A stretch of DNA of 64,000 nt from Acinetobacter pittii (GTDB taxonomy: Bacteria; Pseudomonadota; Gammaproteobacteria; Pseudomonadales; Moraxellaceae), in NCBI RefSeq assembly GCF_034064985.1, contig NZ_CP139249.1, positions 1 to 64,000 of the forward strand. The letters run 5' to 3'. The translations under genes and the position numbers were made by a program. Under the pieces are notes generated by a model that was not told where the DNA came from, did not search any database, and was given only the letters and a program-made list of their open reading frames with translations. Shown here piece after piece: positions 35,387 through 45,458 of the stretch (positions are counted from its first letter, which is position 1; every line of letters starts with the position of its first letter).

Positions 35387-36682
35387 TTAAGTTTTATCTT
35401 TTAAACTAAACAGCCAATTTAAAATAATGGCTGCAAAAGTTGCGGTACCAATACCACCTAAATTGAAATTACCGAACAATAATTCAAAGTTACCGGCACC
35501 TAAAATAATCGTGACTGAAGCAACAATTAGGTTTTTATTGTTAGAAAAATCAACTTTGTTTTCGATCCAGATTTTGGCCCCAGCAATGGTAATCAAACCA
35601 AACACGACAATAGAGGCGCCTGTTAAAACAGCACTTGGAATGGTACTAATTACCGCACCAAATTTTGGAGATAAACCTAAGAAGATTGCGAAGATACCCG
35701 CAATTACAAAAACAATGGTTGAGTACACACGAGTGACTGCCATAACTCCAATGTTTTCGCCGTAAGTGGTCATGCCCGGAGCACCGACGCTACCAGAGAG
35801 AGTGGTTGCTAAACCATCAGCAACAAATGCTTTGCCTAATTGTGGAGTCAGGTTCTCACCAGTCATTGCACCAACAGCTTTAATATGACCTAAGTTTTCT
35901 GCTACTAAAATAAGCGCAACTGGTGCAATAATTAGCATAGCCTTGGTGTCAAAAGTAGGATGTGAAAAGCTTGGAATTCCGAACCATGCGGCTTGTGAGA
36001 TCTGGCTAAAATCGATTGGTTTACCTAAATCTAGTCCATTGGTGGTGATGGCATAAATTACATAGGCCAAGATCAAACCAACCAACAGAAGTAGACGCTG
36101 TAATAAACCACGTGTAAAGACTGCAATACTGCCCATACAAAGTACAGTAATTAATGCCATCCACATTTCAAATGGTTGGCCTGCAACGCCTTTAATAGTA
36201 ACAGGTGCAAGGTTGAGACCAATAATCATCACAATGGCACCAGTCACTACAGGCGGCATGAGTTTTTCAATCCAGCGCGTACCTGTAAGCATCACAATAA
36301 AACCAATGATGGCATAAAAAACACCACATGCTACGATTCCACCTAAAGCTATCGATAGATTTGGATTGGCACCCGAACCCGTAATATGCCCGGTTGCAGC
36401 TGCAACCACACCAATAAAGGCAAAACTTGATCCTAAATAACTCGGAACACGACCACCTGTAATTAAAAAGAACAGGATGGTACAGATTCCAGACATTAAA
36501 ATAGCAAGGTTAGGGTTAAACCCCATGAGTAAAGGTGCTAAAACAGTTGCGCCAAACATGGCAAACGCATGTTGAATACCTAAAATAGCACTTTGAACGG
36601 GTGGGAGATATTCATTGGTAGAGACCGGCCGATGGTCAACATCACCTTGGTAAGGCTGCCATTTTGGAAACCAGTTGGACAT
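35387..36682 (-). CDS. uraA: Nucleobase:cation symporter, NCS2 family (UraA-like)
   Basis: An inner-membrane permease of the uracil/xanthine (NCS2) family, 431 residues with about 14 membrane segments. It shows the uracil-transporter motif LVAENLGHIKAVGAMTG (about 258-274), whose glutamate binds the base in UraA, and APGMTTYGENIGVMAVTRVYS near 300. Uracil is the likely substrate; RutG-type pyrimidine transport is an alternative. It has its own terminator. No upp or pyrimidine genes stand beside it. Confidence 0.82.
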   Translation of the reverse strand: MSNWFPKWQPYQGDVDHRPVSTNEYLPPVQSAILGIQHAFAMFGATVLAPLLMGFNPNLAILMSGICTILFFLITGGRVPSYLGSSFAFIGVVAAATGHITGSGANPNLSIALGGIVACGVFYAIIGFIVMLTGTRWIEKLMPPVVTGAIVMIIGLNLAPVTIKGVAGQPFEMWMALITVLCMGSIAVFTRGLLQRLLLLVGLILAYVIYAITTNGLDLGKPIDFSQISQAAWFGIPSFSHPTFDTKAMLIIAPVALILVAENLGHIKAVGAMTGENLTPQLGKAFVADGLATTLSGSVGAPGMTTYGENIGVMAVTRVYSTIVFVIAGIFAIFLGLSPKFGAVISTIPSAVLTGASIVVFGLITIAGAKIWIENKVDFSNNKNLIVASVTIILGAGNFELLFGNFNLGGIGTATFAAIILNWLFSLKDKT

Positions 36683-36979
36683 AAAATAAGCTCATTATTT
36701 TTTAATTGGTGCAATGATACTCTTTCTTGAGAATGCATTTAATCTCTAGAGAGAAGTATGTATGTGAAAAGCAATTATTTTTTAACGATCGGTATAATTT
36801 AATGGTTTCTAAATATAAGGAATTAGTTATTTTTTTATCATAAAAATTAATTTTTTGATTTTAAAAAAATATTATAAAAAATAGAAAATCGAGGAAAATT
36901 TAAGAAAAAAAGAGAACTTTGCAAGTAAAAAGCAGCACATCATGATGCACTGCTTTATAAAACAATCGGTAAAATCAGT
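36683..36979. other. Gap between ppc and the NCS2 permease gene
   Basis: About 300 bp, very AT rich. Near its left end (36721-36900) I see nothing but A/T runs; at the right it carries the ppc terminator. No gene found. Confidence 0.5.
36924..36960 (-). terminator. Terminator after ppc
   Basis: On the minus strand AAAGCAG / CTGCTTT encloses the palindrome GCATCATGATG and is followed by TTTAC. It lies 20 bases after the ppc stop. Confidence 0.75.
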
Positions 36980-39664
36980 TTAGCCTGTATTACGTAAACC
37001 AGCCGCGATACCTGCAATACTCACCATAAGTGCATGGTCAACAGGGGTATTCTCAGCCTGACGTTCAGCGAGATAATCACGACGTCGTTTCATGAGTTCG
37101 GCCTGTAAAAGATGCAAAGGTAGTAAGTATGGTTTACGAACCTGCATAGATTGATCGAGAACTTCATTATTGCTAAGAAGCTTTGATTCATCTTTTAATG
37201 CTAGCAAGGTCTCAACAGCATCTTTTAAGCGCTGACGTAATTGGTTGCCAAGAACTTTCAAATCTTCATCTTCAGTCAGATGAGACTCGTAATAGAGGGC
37301 AATGTTGGCATCGGCTTTAGACAATACCATTTCCAGCATATCAATGAGTGTTTGGAAATAAGGCCATTGTTGGAGCATTTCATCAAGTGTCGCTTTTTGC
37401 TGATCGGCAATCACTTCATTAATGGCTGCACCAGTACCTAGCCATGCAGGTAGCATCAAACGGATTTGAGTCCATGCAAATACCCATGGAATCGCACGTA
37501 ACGACTCAATACCACCACTCACTTTACGTTTTGCTGGACGTGAGCCTAATGGCAACATTTGTAATTCAAGTTCAGGCGTAACCGTCCGTAAGTACTTCAC
37601 AAAATGTGGATTTTCACGCACTGTCTGGCGATAAACCTTCACAGAATGATCTGTCATTCGGTTCATGATTTCACGCCACTCGGCTTTGGGCTCTGGTGGA
37701 GGTAATAAGGTCGCTTCGAGTGTTGCGGCGGTATAGATTTCAAGGTTTTGCATGGCAATCCCTTCTAAACCGAACTTGAAGCGAATCATTTCACCTTGTT
37801 CTGTGACACGGATTGCACCAGATATCGAACCCGGGGGTTGTGAAAATAGTGCCTGCTGTGTTGGAGCACCACCACGACTAATTGAGCCGCCACGGCCGTG
37901 GAACAGCGTCAACTGTACACCGTGTTTTTGAGCAATTGCAGTGAGCTCTTCTTGAGCACGATACTGCGCCCAGTTAGCTGACATGAAACCAGCATCTTTT
38001 GCAGAGTCGGAGTAACCGATCATGACTTCGTGTTTACCCTGAATGTGCTGTTTATACCAATGCATATTGAACAGCGTATTCATGGTAGTTGCAGCGCCAT
38101 CTAAATCTTTTAAAGTTTCAAATAGAGGAACTACACGTAGAGGGTGCTGAATCCCTGCTTCTTTTTGCAATAACAACACCGCTAAAACATCACTTGGATA
38201 TTCAGCCATCGAAATAATATAGGCACCTAAAGATTCAGGCGGTTGGTCAGCCAAAGTACGCATGGTTGCAAATACTTCTTGTACATCTGGATGACCAATC
38301 AAACTGCCTTCAGGTTCATTAATATATTTCGGTAAAAGCGGACGTTTACTTTGTAATTCCTGAATGAGGAAGTTTTGGCGCGCTTGTTCAGTCCATGACT
38401 CAAAATTACCTAAACCTAAATATTCGGTAATTGCTGAAATGGCTTGACGATGACGACCTGATTCTTGGCGAATATCAAGTTTAAGTAGTTCAATACCAAA
38501 ACAGTTCACACGGTAAATAAAGTCGAGAAGTTGACCATTCGCAATTTCAGGCAGATTACTATCGATTAAAGAGCGGTAGCACAGCAATAATGGTTGTAAA
38601 AGCTCATCTTTGCTTTTAATGACATTGCTGTCGTCTGCTTCTAAGCCTTGTAAACGCTGAGCTAACCAGTGGCGGGTCGCTTTTAAACGCTCTCGTGTTG
38701 CACGTAAATATTCACGATAAGGCTCGGCATGGTGGCTACCAATTGCCTGAATCATTTCTTCAGAACACGTCTGGATTGAAAGTTCCCAACGTAAGTTTTC
38801 GATATCTCTTAGGTAGAGGTCAGCAGCTTGCCAGCGTGATAACCACAGCACTTCTTGGGTAATTTGATGGGTAACATTTGGGTTGCCATCACGGTCTCCA
38901 CCCATCCAAGATGCAAAACGTACCGGTGCAATGTTCAGTGGTAAATTGAGTTGGCAATTTTCTTGAACCAACTCATTTAACTCGCGAATGAATTTAGGTA
39001 CAGCATTCCAAAGTGTTTGCTCAATTGTGGCAAAACCCCATTTTGCTTCATCGACTGGAGTAGGGCGATGCTGCCGGATTTCATCCGTTTGCCATGCCGA
39101 ACTAATTTGTTGCTTTAAGTTCGCAAGTGCATTTTGACGTTCGCGTGGCGTCAGTTTTTGCTGATCAAGCTGCGATAGACAAGCATTAATATCATCATAT
39201 TTTTGGATCAGAGTACGACGGCTCACTTCTGTTGGATGCGCCGTAAGTACCAATTCAATCTTAAGATCACAAATTTGCTGGAACAGTTTTTCCGTCGAAA
39301 TACTTTTATCTTTAAATTTTTGAAATAAGTGAACAAGCGGGTTCGGTGAGTTTGCATCCGAATCAAACTCTGCCTGTCTGCGACTACGCACCACATGATA
39401 TTGCTCAGCAATATTGGCAAAATTTAAGAAATGAGAAAACGCGCGGGTAAGAGGAAGTAACTCTTCATCGGGCAGTTCTAAAAATAATTGTTCTAGTTGC
39501 TTTTCGGCTTCAGCTTGACCATCACGTGCACCTTTGGCAAGAGCACGGATTTGCTCGATCTGATTAAACAGTTCTTGTCCTGCATGTTGTTTTAGGGTTT
39601 CACCTAACAAGTTGCCAAGTAAGCGGACATCCTCACGCAGTGGCGCATCGATTTGCTGAACCAT
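36980..39664 (-). CDS. ppc: Phosphoenolpyruvate carboxylase
   Basis: The enzyme carboxylates phosphoenolpyruvate to oxaloacetate, feeding the TCA cycle. The 894-residue protein has the catalytic histidine motif VLTAHPTEVSRRT (about 142-154), GYSDSAKDAGFMSANWAQYR near 554 and GRGGSISRGGAPTQQ near 590, and ends with the conserved RNTG. It is a single gene with a terminator; the ATG is preceded by GGAGAAAAA. Confidence 0.97.
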   Translation of the reverse strand: MVQQIDAPLREDVRLLGNLLGETLKQHAGQELFNQIEQIRALAKGARDGQAEAEKQLEQLFLELPDEELLPLTRAFSHFLNFANIAEQYHVVRSRRQAEFDSDANSPNPLVHLFQKFKDKSISTEKLFQQICDLKIELVLTAHPTEVSRRTLIQKYDDINACLSQLDQQKLTPRERQNALANLKQQISSAWQTDEIRQHRPTPVDEAKWGFATIEQTLWNAVPKFIRELNELVQENCQLNLPLNIAPVRFASWMGGDRDGNPNVTHQITQEVLWLSRWQAADLYLRDIENLRWELSIQTCSEEMIQAIGSHHAEPYREYLRATRERLKATRHWLAQRLQGLEADDSNVIKSKDELLQPLLLCYRSLIDSNLPEIANGQLLDFIYRVNCFGIELLKLDIRQESGRHRQAISAITEYLGLGNFESWTEQARQNFLIQELQSKRPLLPKYINEPEGSLIGHPDVQEVFATMRTLADQPPESLGAYIISMAEYPSDVLAVLLLQKEAGIQHPLRVVPLFETLKDLDGAATTMNTLFNMHWYKQHIQGKHEVMIGYSDSAKDAGFMSANWAQYRAQEELTAIAQKHGVQLTLFHGRGGSISRGGAPTQQALFSQPPGSISGAIRVTEQGEMIRFKFGLEGIAMQNLEIYTAATLEATLLPPPEPKAEWREIMNRMTDHSVKVYRQTVRENPHFVKYLRTVTPELELQMLPLGSRPAKRKVSGGIESLRAIPWVFAWTQIRLMLPAWLGTGAAINEVIADQQKATLDEMLQQWPYFQTLIDMLEMVLSKADANIALYYESHLTEDEDLKVLGNQLRQRLKDAVETLLALKDESKLLSNNEVLDQSMQVRKPYLLPLHLLQAELMKRRRDYLAERQAENTPVDHALMVSIAGIAAGLRNTG

Positions 39665-39835
39665 GCTATTTTTCTCCTGTTCTTATTCTTATCGAATATA
39701 GCGCGATTAGCGAACATTCCAAGCTTTGAGCGTAAGAAAATGTGAATTTTTGCTTAAAAAATAACATTTAATTCGCATGTTGAGGCTGAAAAGATGACAT
39801 GCACTCAGCACAACTTTTGACAATCGGACTTTGGT

Positions 39836-40459
39836 TTAATTCTGGTATTTGAGCAAGAATAAATGAATTGCATCTTGAATAATTTGTTCAAGCTCGTGCG
39901 TATTGGGTACAGTAATGATCCTAAGTAAAACCTTCTGGTGACGTACACCAAGCAATAAGGACAAAAGAAGTTCGGTTTGATAGGTTGGGTCATCGGTTTG
40001 AATAAAACCTAATTGAGCTGCTTTTTGCAAAAACTCGGTTAACTGATTTTGCAGTCGAGTATGTGATGCATCAAAAAACTGTTCAGCTAAAGGGCTTTGT
40101 TCTGCTGCAAGTTCAAATAAAACATGTTCAAGTTTAAGTGCCTCAGGTGAGTAAATAATTTGCAAGGCGCGTGAACACACAATAAAGAGTGCTTGATAAA
40201 AATCTGCCGATGCATCTAATTCGAATTGTTTAGTACACAGTGTCTCTTCACAGGTTTCTGTAATCGCACAGATAAATAAGTTGGCTTTGTCTTGAAAGTG
40301 ATTATAGACCGTTAGTTTAGTTACACCTGCTTCCTGTGCAATCTGGTTCATGCTGGTACCGTGATAGCCAGATTTCAAAAATATAGCTTTAGCGGCTTGT
40401 AAGATACGAGCACGTTTTTCTAGATCTTTTGGGCGACCACTTTGATTAATTGTTTGCAC
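39836..40459 (-). CDS. TetR family transcriptional regulator
   Basis: A 207-residue repressor-type protein with an N-terminal TetR helix-turn-helix (about 10-56; SGYHGTSMNQIAQEAGVTKL, then TVYNHFQDKANLF) and a helical C-terminal ligand domain. It is divergent from an RND efflux operon, with about 150 bp between them that contain a long inverted repeat. It therefore probably represses that operon and itself, which is inference from position. It is not the known adeIJK regulator AdeN as far as context shows. Confidence 0.88.
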   Translation of the reverse strand: MQTINQSGRPKDLEKRARILQAAKAIFLKSGYHGTSMNQIAQEAGVTKLTVYNHFQDKANLFICAITETCEETLCTKQFELDASADFYQALFIVCSRALQIIYSPEALKLEHVLFELAAEQSPLAEQFFDASHTRLQNQLTEFLQKAAQLGFIQTDDPTYQTELLLSLLLGVRHQKVLLRIITVPNTHELEQIIQDAIHLFLLKYQN

Positions 40460-40509
40460 AAAACCCTCTAAATAATAATTTTAAAAAATAAACACTTATA
40501 CATTTTTCT

Positions 40510-40541
40510 TTAATTAATGTACCCGTGAGTATATTAATTAA
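40510..40541. promoter_or_regulatory. Candidate TetR operator between regulator and RND operon
   Basis: The inverted repeat TTAATTAATGTAC, six bases, GTATATTAATTAA has 12 of 13 matching positions. It sits between the divergent TetR and RND adaptor genes, where it could control both promoters. Binding is inferred. Confidence 0.65.
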
Positions 40542-40609
40542 AAAATAAACGAACTATGATGCAAGCATATTGTGCCTTAAAAAATCAGTTTGAATAAGAG
40601 CGATAAGAT

Positions 40610-41716
40610 ATGAATGTGTTAAAACCTCTCATCATGAGTATGGTGATTGTTTGTATGGTCACATTAATGGGGTGTAGTAAAGAAACTCCAAAAACAGAAG
40701 AAATACCCTATGTGATGGTGGCACAGCCCTTAACCACACTCAATGAACAAAAAAGCTATGCAGGGGATGTGCAGGCTAGACAACAAACGGCTTTAGCATT
40801 TCGGGTAGGTGGACAAGTTACGGCTCGTTATGTGGATGTAGGCGACCGGGTTAAAGTAGGACAAGTATTAGCAAAGCTCGATGTAGCAGATGCTCAGCTA
40901 CAATTAAATGCTGCTAAAGCTCAGCTAGACAATGCACAGGCTTCAGCAAAAACGGCAGCAGATGAACTTAAACGTTTTCAGCAATTACTCCCGATTAATG
41001 CTGTAAGCCGTTCGCAATATGACACTGTAAAAAATCAATACGACGCGGCACAAGCGGCACTACAGCAAGCTCGTTCTAACTATGAGGTTTCTGCCAACCA
41101 GACAGGTTATAACCAACTCGTTTCTAACAAAAATGGTGTTATTACTGCGCGGAACATAGAAATTGGACAAGTAGTGGCAGCAGGACAAGCTGCTTATCAA
41201 CTGGCAATTGATGGAGAGCGTGAAGTTGTCATTGGTGTACCAGAACAAGCGGTTAGCGAGATTAAAGTTGGCCAATCTGCTTGGATTACCTTGTGGTCTA
41301 AACCGAATGAAAAATTTGCCGGATATGTTCGCGAAGTTTCTCCCGCAGCGGACCAGTCCCGTACTTTTACAGTTAAGGTAGCACTCAAAGAAGGCCAGTC
41401 TGCTATTCAGCTTGGACAAAGTGCACGCGTATTTTTTAGTTCGACTCAAACCAACGTGATGAGCGTTCCACTTTCGAGTGTTTCAGCAACAGATAACCAG
41501 CCTTATGTGTGGGTAGTTAATGCAAATCAAACTTTACGTAAAGTACCTGTAACGATTGGTGCATATGGCAAAGATAGCGTACCTATTTTATCTGGTTTAG
41601 CTCCAAATGATTGGGTTGTGATTGGCGGCGTACATTTGCTACGTGATAAACAGAAGATTCACCCGATTGACCGTGAAAACCGTGCGGTGAAAATTCAGGG
41701 AGTGAAACAGCCATGA
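40610..41716 (+). CDS. RND efflux periplasmic adaptor (MFP), lipoprotein
   Basis: A 368-residue membrane-fusion protein that would bridge the inner-membrane pump and an outer-membrane channel. It has a lipoprotein signal with lipobox LMGC (Cys22), a barrel-sandwich motif GGQVTARYVDVGDRVKVGQV (about 67-86), a coiled-coil hairpin rich in Ala and Gln (about 97-160) and beta-barrel domains after 190. Its last codons overlap the start of the pump gene (ATGA), so the two are coupled. The pair may correspond to the system named ArpAB in A. baumannii; that identity is uncertain recall. Confidence 0.9.
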   Translation: MNVLKPLIMSMVIVCMVTLMGCSKETPKTEEIPYVMVAQPLTTLNEQKSYAGDVQARQQTALAFRVGGQVTARYVDVGDRVKVGQVLAKLDVADAQLQLNAAKAQLDNAQASAKTAADELKRFQQLLPINAVSRSQYDTVKNQYDAAQAALQQARSNYEVSANQTGYNQLVSNKNGVITARNIEIGQVVAAGQAAYQLAIDGEREVVIGVPEQAVSEIKVGQSAWITLWSKPNEKFAGYVREVSPAADQSRTFTVKVALKEGQSAIQLGQSARVFFSSTQTNVMSVPLSSVSATDNQPYVWVVNANQTLRKVPVTIGAYGKDSVPILSGLAPNDWVVIGGVHLLRDKQKIHPIDRENRAVKIQGVKQP

Positions 41717-44700
41717 AATTCAATCTCTCGGAATGGGCATTAAAAAATAAAGGTCTCGTCCTTTATTTTATGCTCTTGCTTGGCATTATCGGCGCGATCT
41801 CTTATTCAAAACTCTCACAAAGTGAAGACCCACCATTTACCTTTAAAGTCATGGTTGTACAAACCTACTGGCCGGGGGCAACTGCGAAAGAAGTTTCAAC
41901 GCTGGTGACTGATCGTATCGAAAAGGAACTCATGACAACAGGGCAGTATGACAAGATTATGGCTTACTCCCGTCCGGGTGAGTCAATGGTCACTTTTGTT
42001 GCCAAGGATTCACTGACTTCTGACAAGATTCCTGATGTTTGGTACAACGTTCGTAAGAAGGTTAATGATATTCGCCATGAACTACCAAATGGTGTACAAG
42101 GTCCATTTTTCAATGACGAATTTGGAGACACTTTCGGTAATATTTATGTACTAACAGGCAAAGACTTTGACTATGCGCTTTTAAAAGAATATGCAGATCG
42201 TTTGCAATTACAGCTTCAAAGAGTCAAGGATGTGAGTAAGGTCGAATTGATTGGCCTACAAGATCAAAAAATCTGGATTGAGATTTCTAACACTAAAGCG
42301 GTACAGCTTGGAATTCCGGTTACAGCAATTCAAGAAGCCTTACAAAAGCAAAATAGTATGGCAAGTGCTGGCTTTTTTGAAACGGGCACAGATCGTATTC
42401 AAATTAGAGTAAGCGGTCATTTACAAGACATTGAGGAAATTAAAAAAACACCTTTGTTGGTCGGCGATAAAACCATTCAACTGGGGGACGTTGCGGATGT
42501 CTATCGTGGTTTTAGCCAACCTGCTCAACCACGTATGCGTTTTATGGGTGAAAACGGTATTGGTATTGCCCTATCCATGCGTAAGGGCGGTGACATTATT
42601 GCCTTAGGTAAAAATCTGGAAACAGAGTTTGCCCAACTGCAAAAAACTTTGCCTTTAGGTATGAAACTGCAAAAAGTTTCCGACCAACCTGTAGCCGTAC
42701 AACGTAGTATTCATGAGTTTGTGAAGGTACTTGCTGAAGCAGTAATTATTGTCTTGTTAGTGAGTTTTTTCTCTTTAGGTTTCCGTACGGGATTGGTTGT
42801 TGCTTTTTCTATTCCTTTAGTTTTAGCAATGACCTTTGCGGGTATGAGTCTATTCGATGTCGGACTGCATAAGATTTCACTGGGTGCCTTAATTCTGGCG
42901 CTAGGTCTGTTAGTCGATGATGCCATTATTGCGGTTGAGATGATGGCTATTAAGATGGAGCAGGGCTATAGCCGAATTAAAGCCGCCGGATTTGCGTGGA
43001 AAACCACAGCATTTCCAATGTTAACCGGAACACTAATTACTGCGGCTGGTTTCTTACCGATCGCTACGGCTCAGTCTGGTACAGGTGAATACACTCGCTC
43101 TATCTTTCAGGTGGTAACAATTGCCTTATTGGTCTCTTGGGTGGCAGCGGTTTTATTTGTGCCTTATTTAGGTGAAAAGCTATTACCCGATTTTACCAAA
43201 ACAGGCCATCAGGCACCTTGGTATGTTCGCTTATGGGCAAGATTAACTAAAAAGCCGCAACCGCAAACTGTGGCCATTTCTCAGGACCATCACTACGATC
43301 CTTATCAATCTAGTTTCTATTTACGTTTTAGAAAGATGGTCGAGTTTTGTGTGACCTACCGTAAAACTGTAATTGCGACTACGGTGGGTATTTTTGTGCT
43401 ATCTGTGCTGATGTTTAAACTGGTACCTCAGCAGTTTTTCCCACCTTCAAACCGTGCCGAGATTTTAGTTGATTTAAAACTTGAAGAAGGAGCCTCTTTA
43501 ACAGCAACAGAACAAGCTGTGAAAAAGGTTGAAAACTTTCTGTCTAAACAAAAAGGGATTGATAACTATGTGGCCTATGTGGGTACAGGTTCACCACGTT
43601 TTTATTTACCGTTAGATCAGCAATTACCGCAAGCCAGCTTTGCACAGTTTGTTGTACTCGCATCATCACTGGATGATCGTGATGACATTCGTCGTTCGTT
43701 AGAAACACAAATTAAGCAGTTACTCCCACAAGTTCGTACTCGTGTGTCATTACTCGAAAATGGCCCACCTGTGGGTTATCCATTGCAATATCGTGTGTCA
43801 GGTGAAGATTTAAATTTGGTACGTAAAGAAGCGCAACAAGTCGCTAAAGTAATGAGTGAAAACTCGAATACCACCAATGTGCATTTAGATTGGGGCGAGC
43901 CAAGTAAGATCATTTCTATTCAAATTGACCAAGACCGTGCTCGACAAATGGGTGTCTCTAGTCTGGATTTAGCAAACTTTATTAATGCATCAATTACAGG
44001 TAGTGCGATTGAGCAATATCGTGAAAAGCGTGAACTCATTGAAATCCGTTTACGCGGAGACCAAGCAGAGCGAGTTGAAGTGGCTTCATTGGCAAGCTTA
44101 GCTGTACCAACGAACAATGGGACCACTGTACCTTTAGCTCAAATTGCGAAGATTGAGTATAAGTTTGAAGATGGTTTAATTTGGCATCGTAATCGCTTGC
44201 CGACGATTACTGTTCGCGCAGATATTCGTACCAATTTGCAGCCTGCTACCGTTGTAGGTGAGTTAGCTGAATCAATGGATAAGTTACGTGCTGAATTACC
44301 AAGTGGTTACCTCATTGAAGTGGGTGGAACCGTAGAAGAGTCTGCACGCGGGCAAAATTCTGTGAATGCTGGTATGCCACTCTTTTTGGCAGTGGTCATG
44401 ACATTATTGATGATTCAGCTCAAAAGCTTATCTCGCGCGACCATCGTGTTGTTAACAGCTCCACTGGGTTTAATTGGTGTTGTTTTATTCTTACTGTTAT
44501 TTAACAAACCATTTGGCTTTGTGGCCATGTTAGGCACAATTGCGCTCTCTGGCATGATCATGCGTAACTCGCTTATTTTGATTGATCAAATTGAGCAGGA
44601 CCGACAAGCGGGACATCCAACTTGGGAAGCAATTATTGAAGCGACAGTGCGTCGATTCCGTCCAATTATTTTGACTGCTTTAGCCGCTGTTCTGGCCATG

Positions 44701-44838
44701 ATTCCACTTTCTCGAAGTATTTTCTTTGGTCCGATGGCAGTTGCGATCATGGGTGGATTGATTGTTGCCACCTTACTGACATTATTTTTCCTACCTGCAC
44801 TCTACGCAGCGTGGTTTAAGGTGAAAAAAACCGCATAA
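41713..44838 (+). CDS. RND efflux pump permease (AcrB-like)
   Basis: A 1041-residue inner-membrane proton-driven exporter of the hydrophobe/amphiphile (HAE1) class. One hydrophobic segment at residues 14-33 is followed by a large periplasmic loop, six segments (about 335-500), a second large loop and six more (about 860-1035). The proton-relay aspartates appear as LLVDDAIIAVEMM in TM4 (near 397). No outer-membrane factor gene follows, so it must borrow a channel such as a TolC or AdeK homolog encoded elsewhere. Substrates cannot be told from sequence. Confidence 0.92.
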   Translation: MKFNLSEWALKNKGLVLYFMLLLGIIGAISYSKLSQSEDPPFTFKVMVVQTYWPGATAKEVSTLVTDRIEKELMTTGQYDKIMAYSRPGESMVTFVAKDSLTSDKIPDVWYNVRKKVNDIRHELPNGVQGPFFNDEFGDTFGNIYVLTGKDFDYALLKEYADRLQLQLQRVKDVSKVELIGLQDQKIWIEISNTKAVQLGIPVTAIQEALQKQNSMASAGFFETGTDRIQIRVSGHLQDIEEIKKTPLLVGDKTIQLGDVADVYRGFSQPAQPRMRFMGENGIGIALSMRKGGDIIALGKNLETEFAQLQKTLPLGMKLQKVSDQPVAVQRSIHEFVKVLAEAVIIVLLVSFFSLGFRTGLVVAFSIPLVLAMTFAGMSLFDVGLHKISLGALILALGLLVDDAIIAVEMMAIKMEQGYSRIKAAGFAWKTTAFPMLTGTLITAAGFLPIATAQSGTGEYTRSIFQVVTIALLVSWVAAVLFVPYLGEKLLPDFTKTGHQAPWYVRLWARLTKKPQPQTVAISQDHHYDPYQSSFYLRFRKMVEFCVTYRKTVIATTVGIFVLSVLMFKLVPQQFFPPSNRAEILVDLKLEEGASLTATEQAVKKVENFLSKQKGIDNYVAYVGTGSPRFYLPLDQQLPQASFAQFVVLASSLDDRDDIRRSLETQIKQLLPQVRTRVSLLENGPPVGYPLQYRVSGEDLNLVRKEAQQVAKVMSENSNTTNVHLDWGEPSKIISIQIDQDRARQMGVSSLDLANFINASITGSAIEQYREKRELIEIRLRGDQAERVEVASLASLAVPTNNGTTVPLAQIAKIEYKFEDGLIWHRNRLPTITVRADIRTNLQPATVVGELAESMDKLRAELPSGYLIEVGGTVEESARGQNSVNAGMPLFLAVVMTLLMIQLKSLSRATIVLLTAPLGLIGVVLFLLLFNKPFGFVAMLGTIALSGMIMRNSLILIDQIEQDRQAGHPTWEAIIEATVRRFRPIILTALAAVLAMIPLSRSIFFGPMAVAIMGGLIVATLLTLFFLPALYAAWFKVKKTA

Positions 44839-44862
44839 AATACATAAATTTTTTGTGAATAA

Positions 44863-44907
44863 AGGTGCGAAATATTGAAAACTCCAATATAGTAGCACCT
44901 GTCTTTA
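44863..44907 (+). terminator. Possible terminator hairpin after the RND operon
   Basis: An imperfect stem AGGTGC..AATATTG / CAATAT..GCACCT is followed by GTCTTTA. The T tract is weak, so termination is only possible. Confidence 0.45.
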
Positions 44908-44977
44908 CACAAGAAATACAGGATTATTTCGCTGCATAAAAAATAGGCAAAATGCAGTGAATTGAGGTGAAATACAG

Positions 44978-45355
44978 ATGGGGCAAGACCATATCGAACA
45001 GCATCGCCGTTATATAGTAATTTCTTATGCGTTTATGTTTCTTGCATTGTTTACGGTTATTTTTGCGGCCTTTGCTTATTTGGTCGCTCGTAAAGTGGCA
45101 GTTGTAGATAATGCAGAAGTTTGGATTCATGCGCATGCGCTATGGATTATGCGCAATGCGATTCTATTTCTATTTATGGCAATTTTTGCTGTTGTCTGGT
45201 TTATTCCGCTCTTCTTCTTTGCATGGGATAGTAATCTTTGGGTCACAGCCTCTACGGTTGCTGGCGTAGTTTTTAGCGCTATTGCGTGGTTATTTCTATT
45301 AAATGCATGGTTAAAAGGCTTGTCTAAATATTTAAAAAATAAGGCAGTTTTTTAA
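44978..45355 (+). CDS. Small membrane protein of unknown function
   Basis: A 125-residue protein I do not recognise. It has three hydrophobic segments at about residues 13-36, 60-82 and 86-111, an N-terminal charged tail (MGQDHIEQHRR) and a Lys-rich C-terminus, so the N-terminus is probably cytosolic. The start follows GAGGTG. It stands between the RND operon and dnaJ; about 100 bp separate it from dnaJ, so a shared transcript is possible but not shown. Confidence 0.7.
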   Translation: MGQDHIEQHRRYIVISYAFMFLALFTVIFAAFAYLVARKVAVVDNAEVWIHAHALWIMRNAILFLFMAIFAVVWFIPLFFFAWDSNLWVTASTVAGVVFSAIAWLFLLNAWLKGLSKYLKNKAVF

Positions 45356-45458
45356 TATATCTATTTTTTAAACATTTCCCCCTTGTAAATTCGGCTAAAG
45401 CCCCCCATTTAGTCGGCAATAGAGTATTGATAAAATTCCGTGAGGAGCACCGCCAAAA

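Noticed and set aside
39836..40459. Assignment of the TetR gene as AdeN
   Set aside because: AdeN regulates adeIJK, and as I recall is encoded elsewhere; here the gene faces a different RND pair, so I keep a neutral name.
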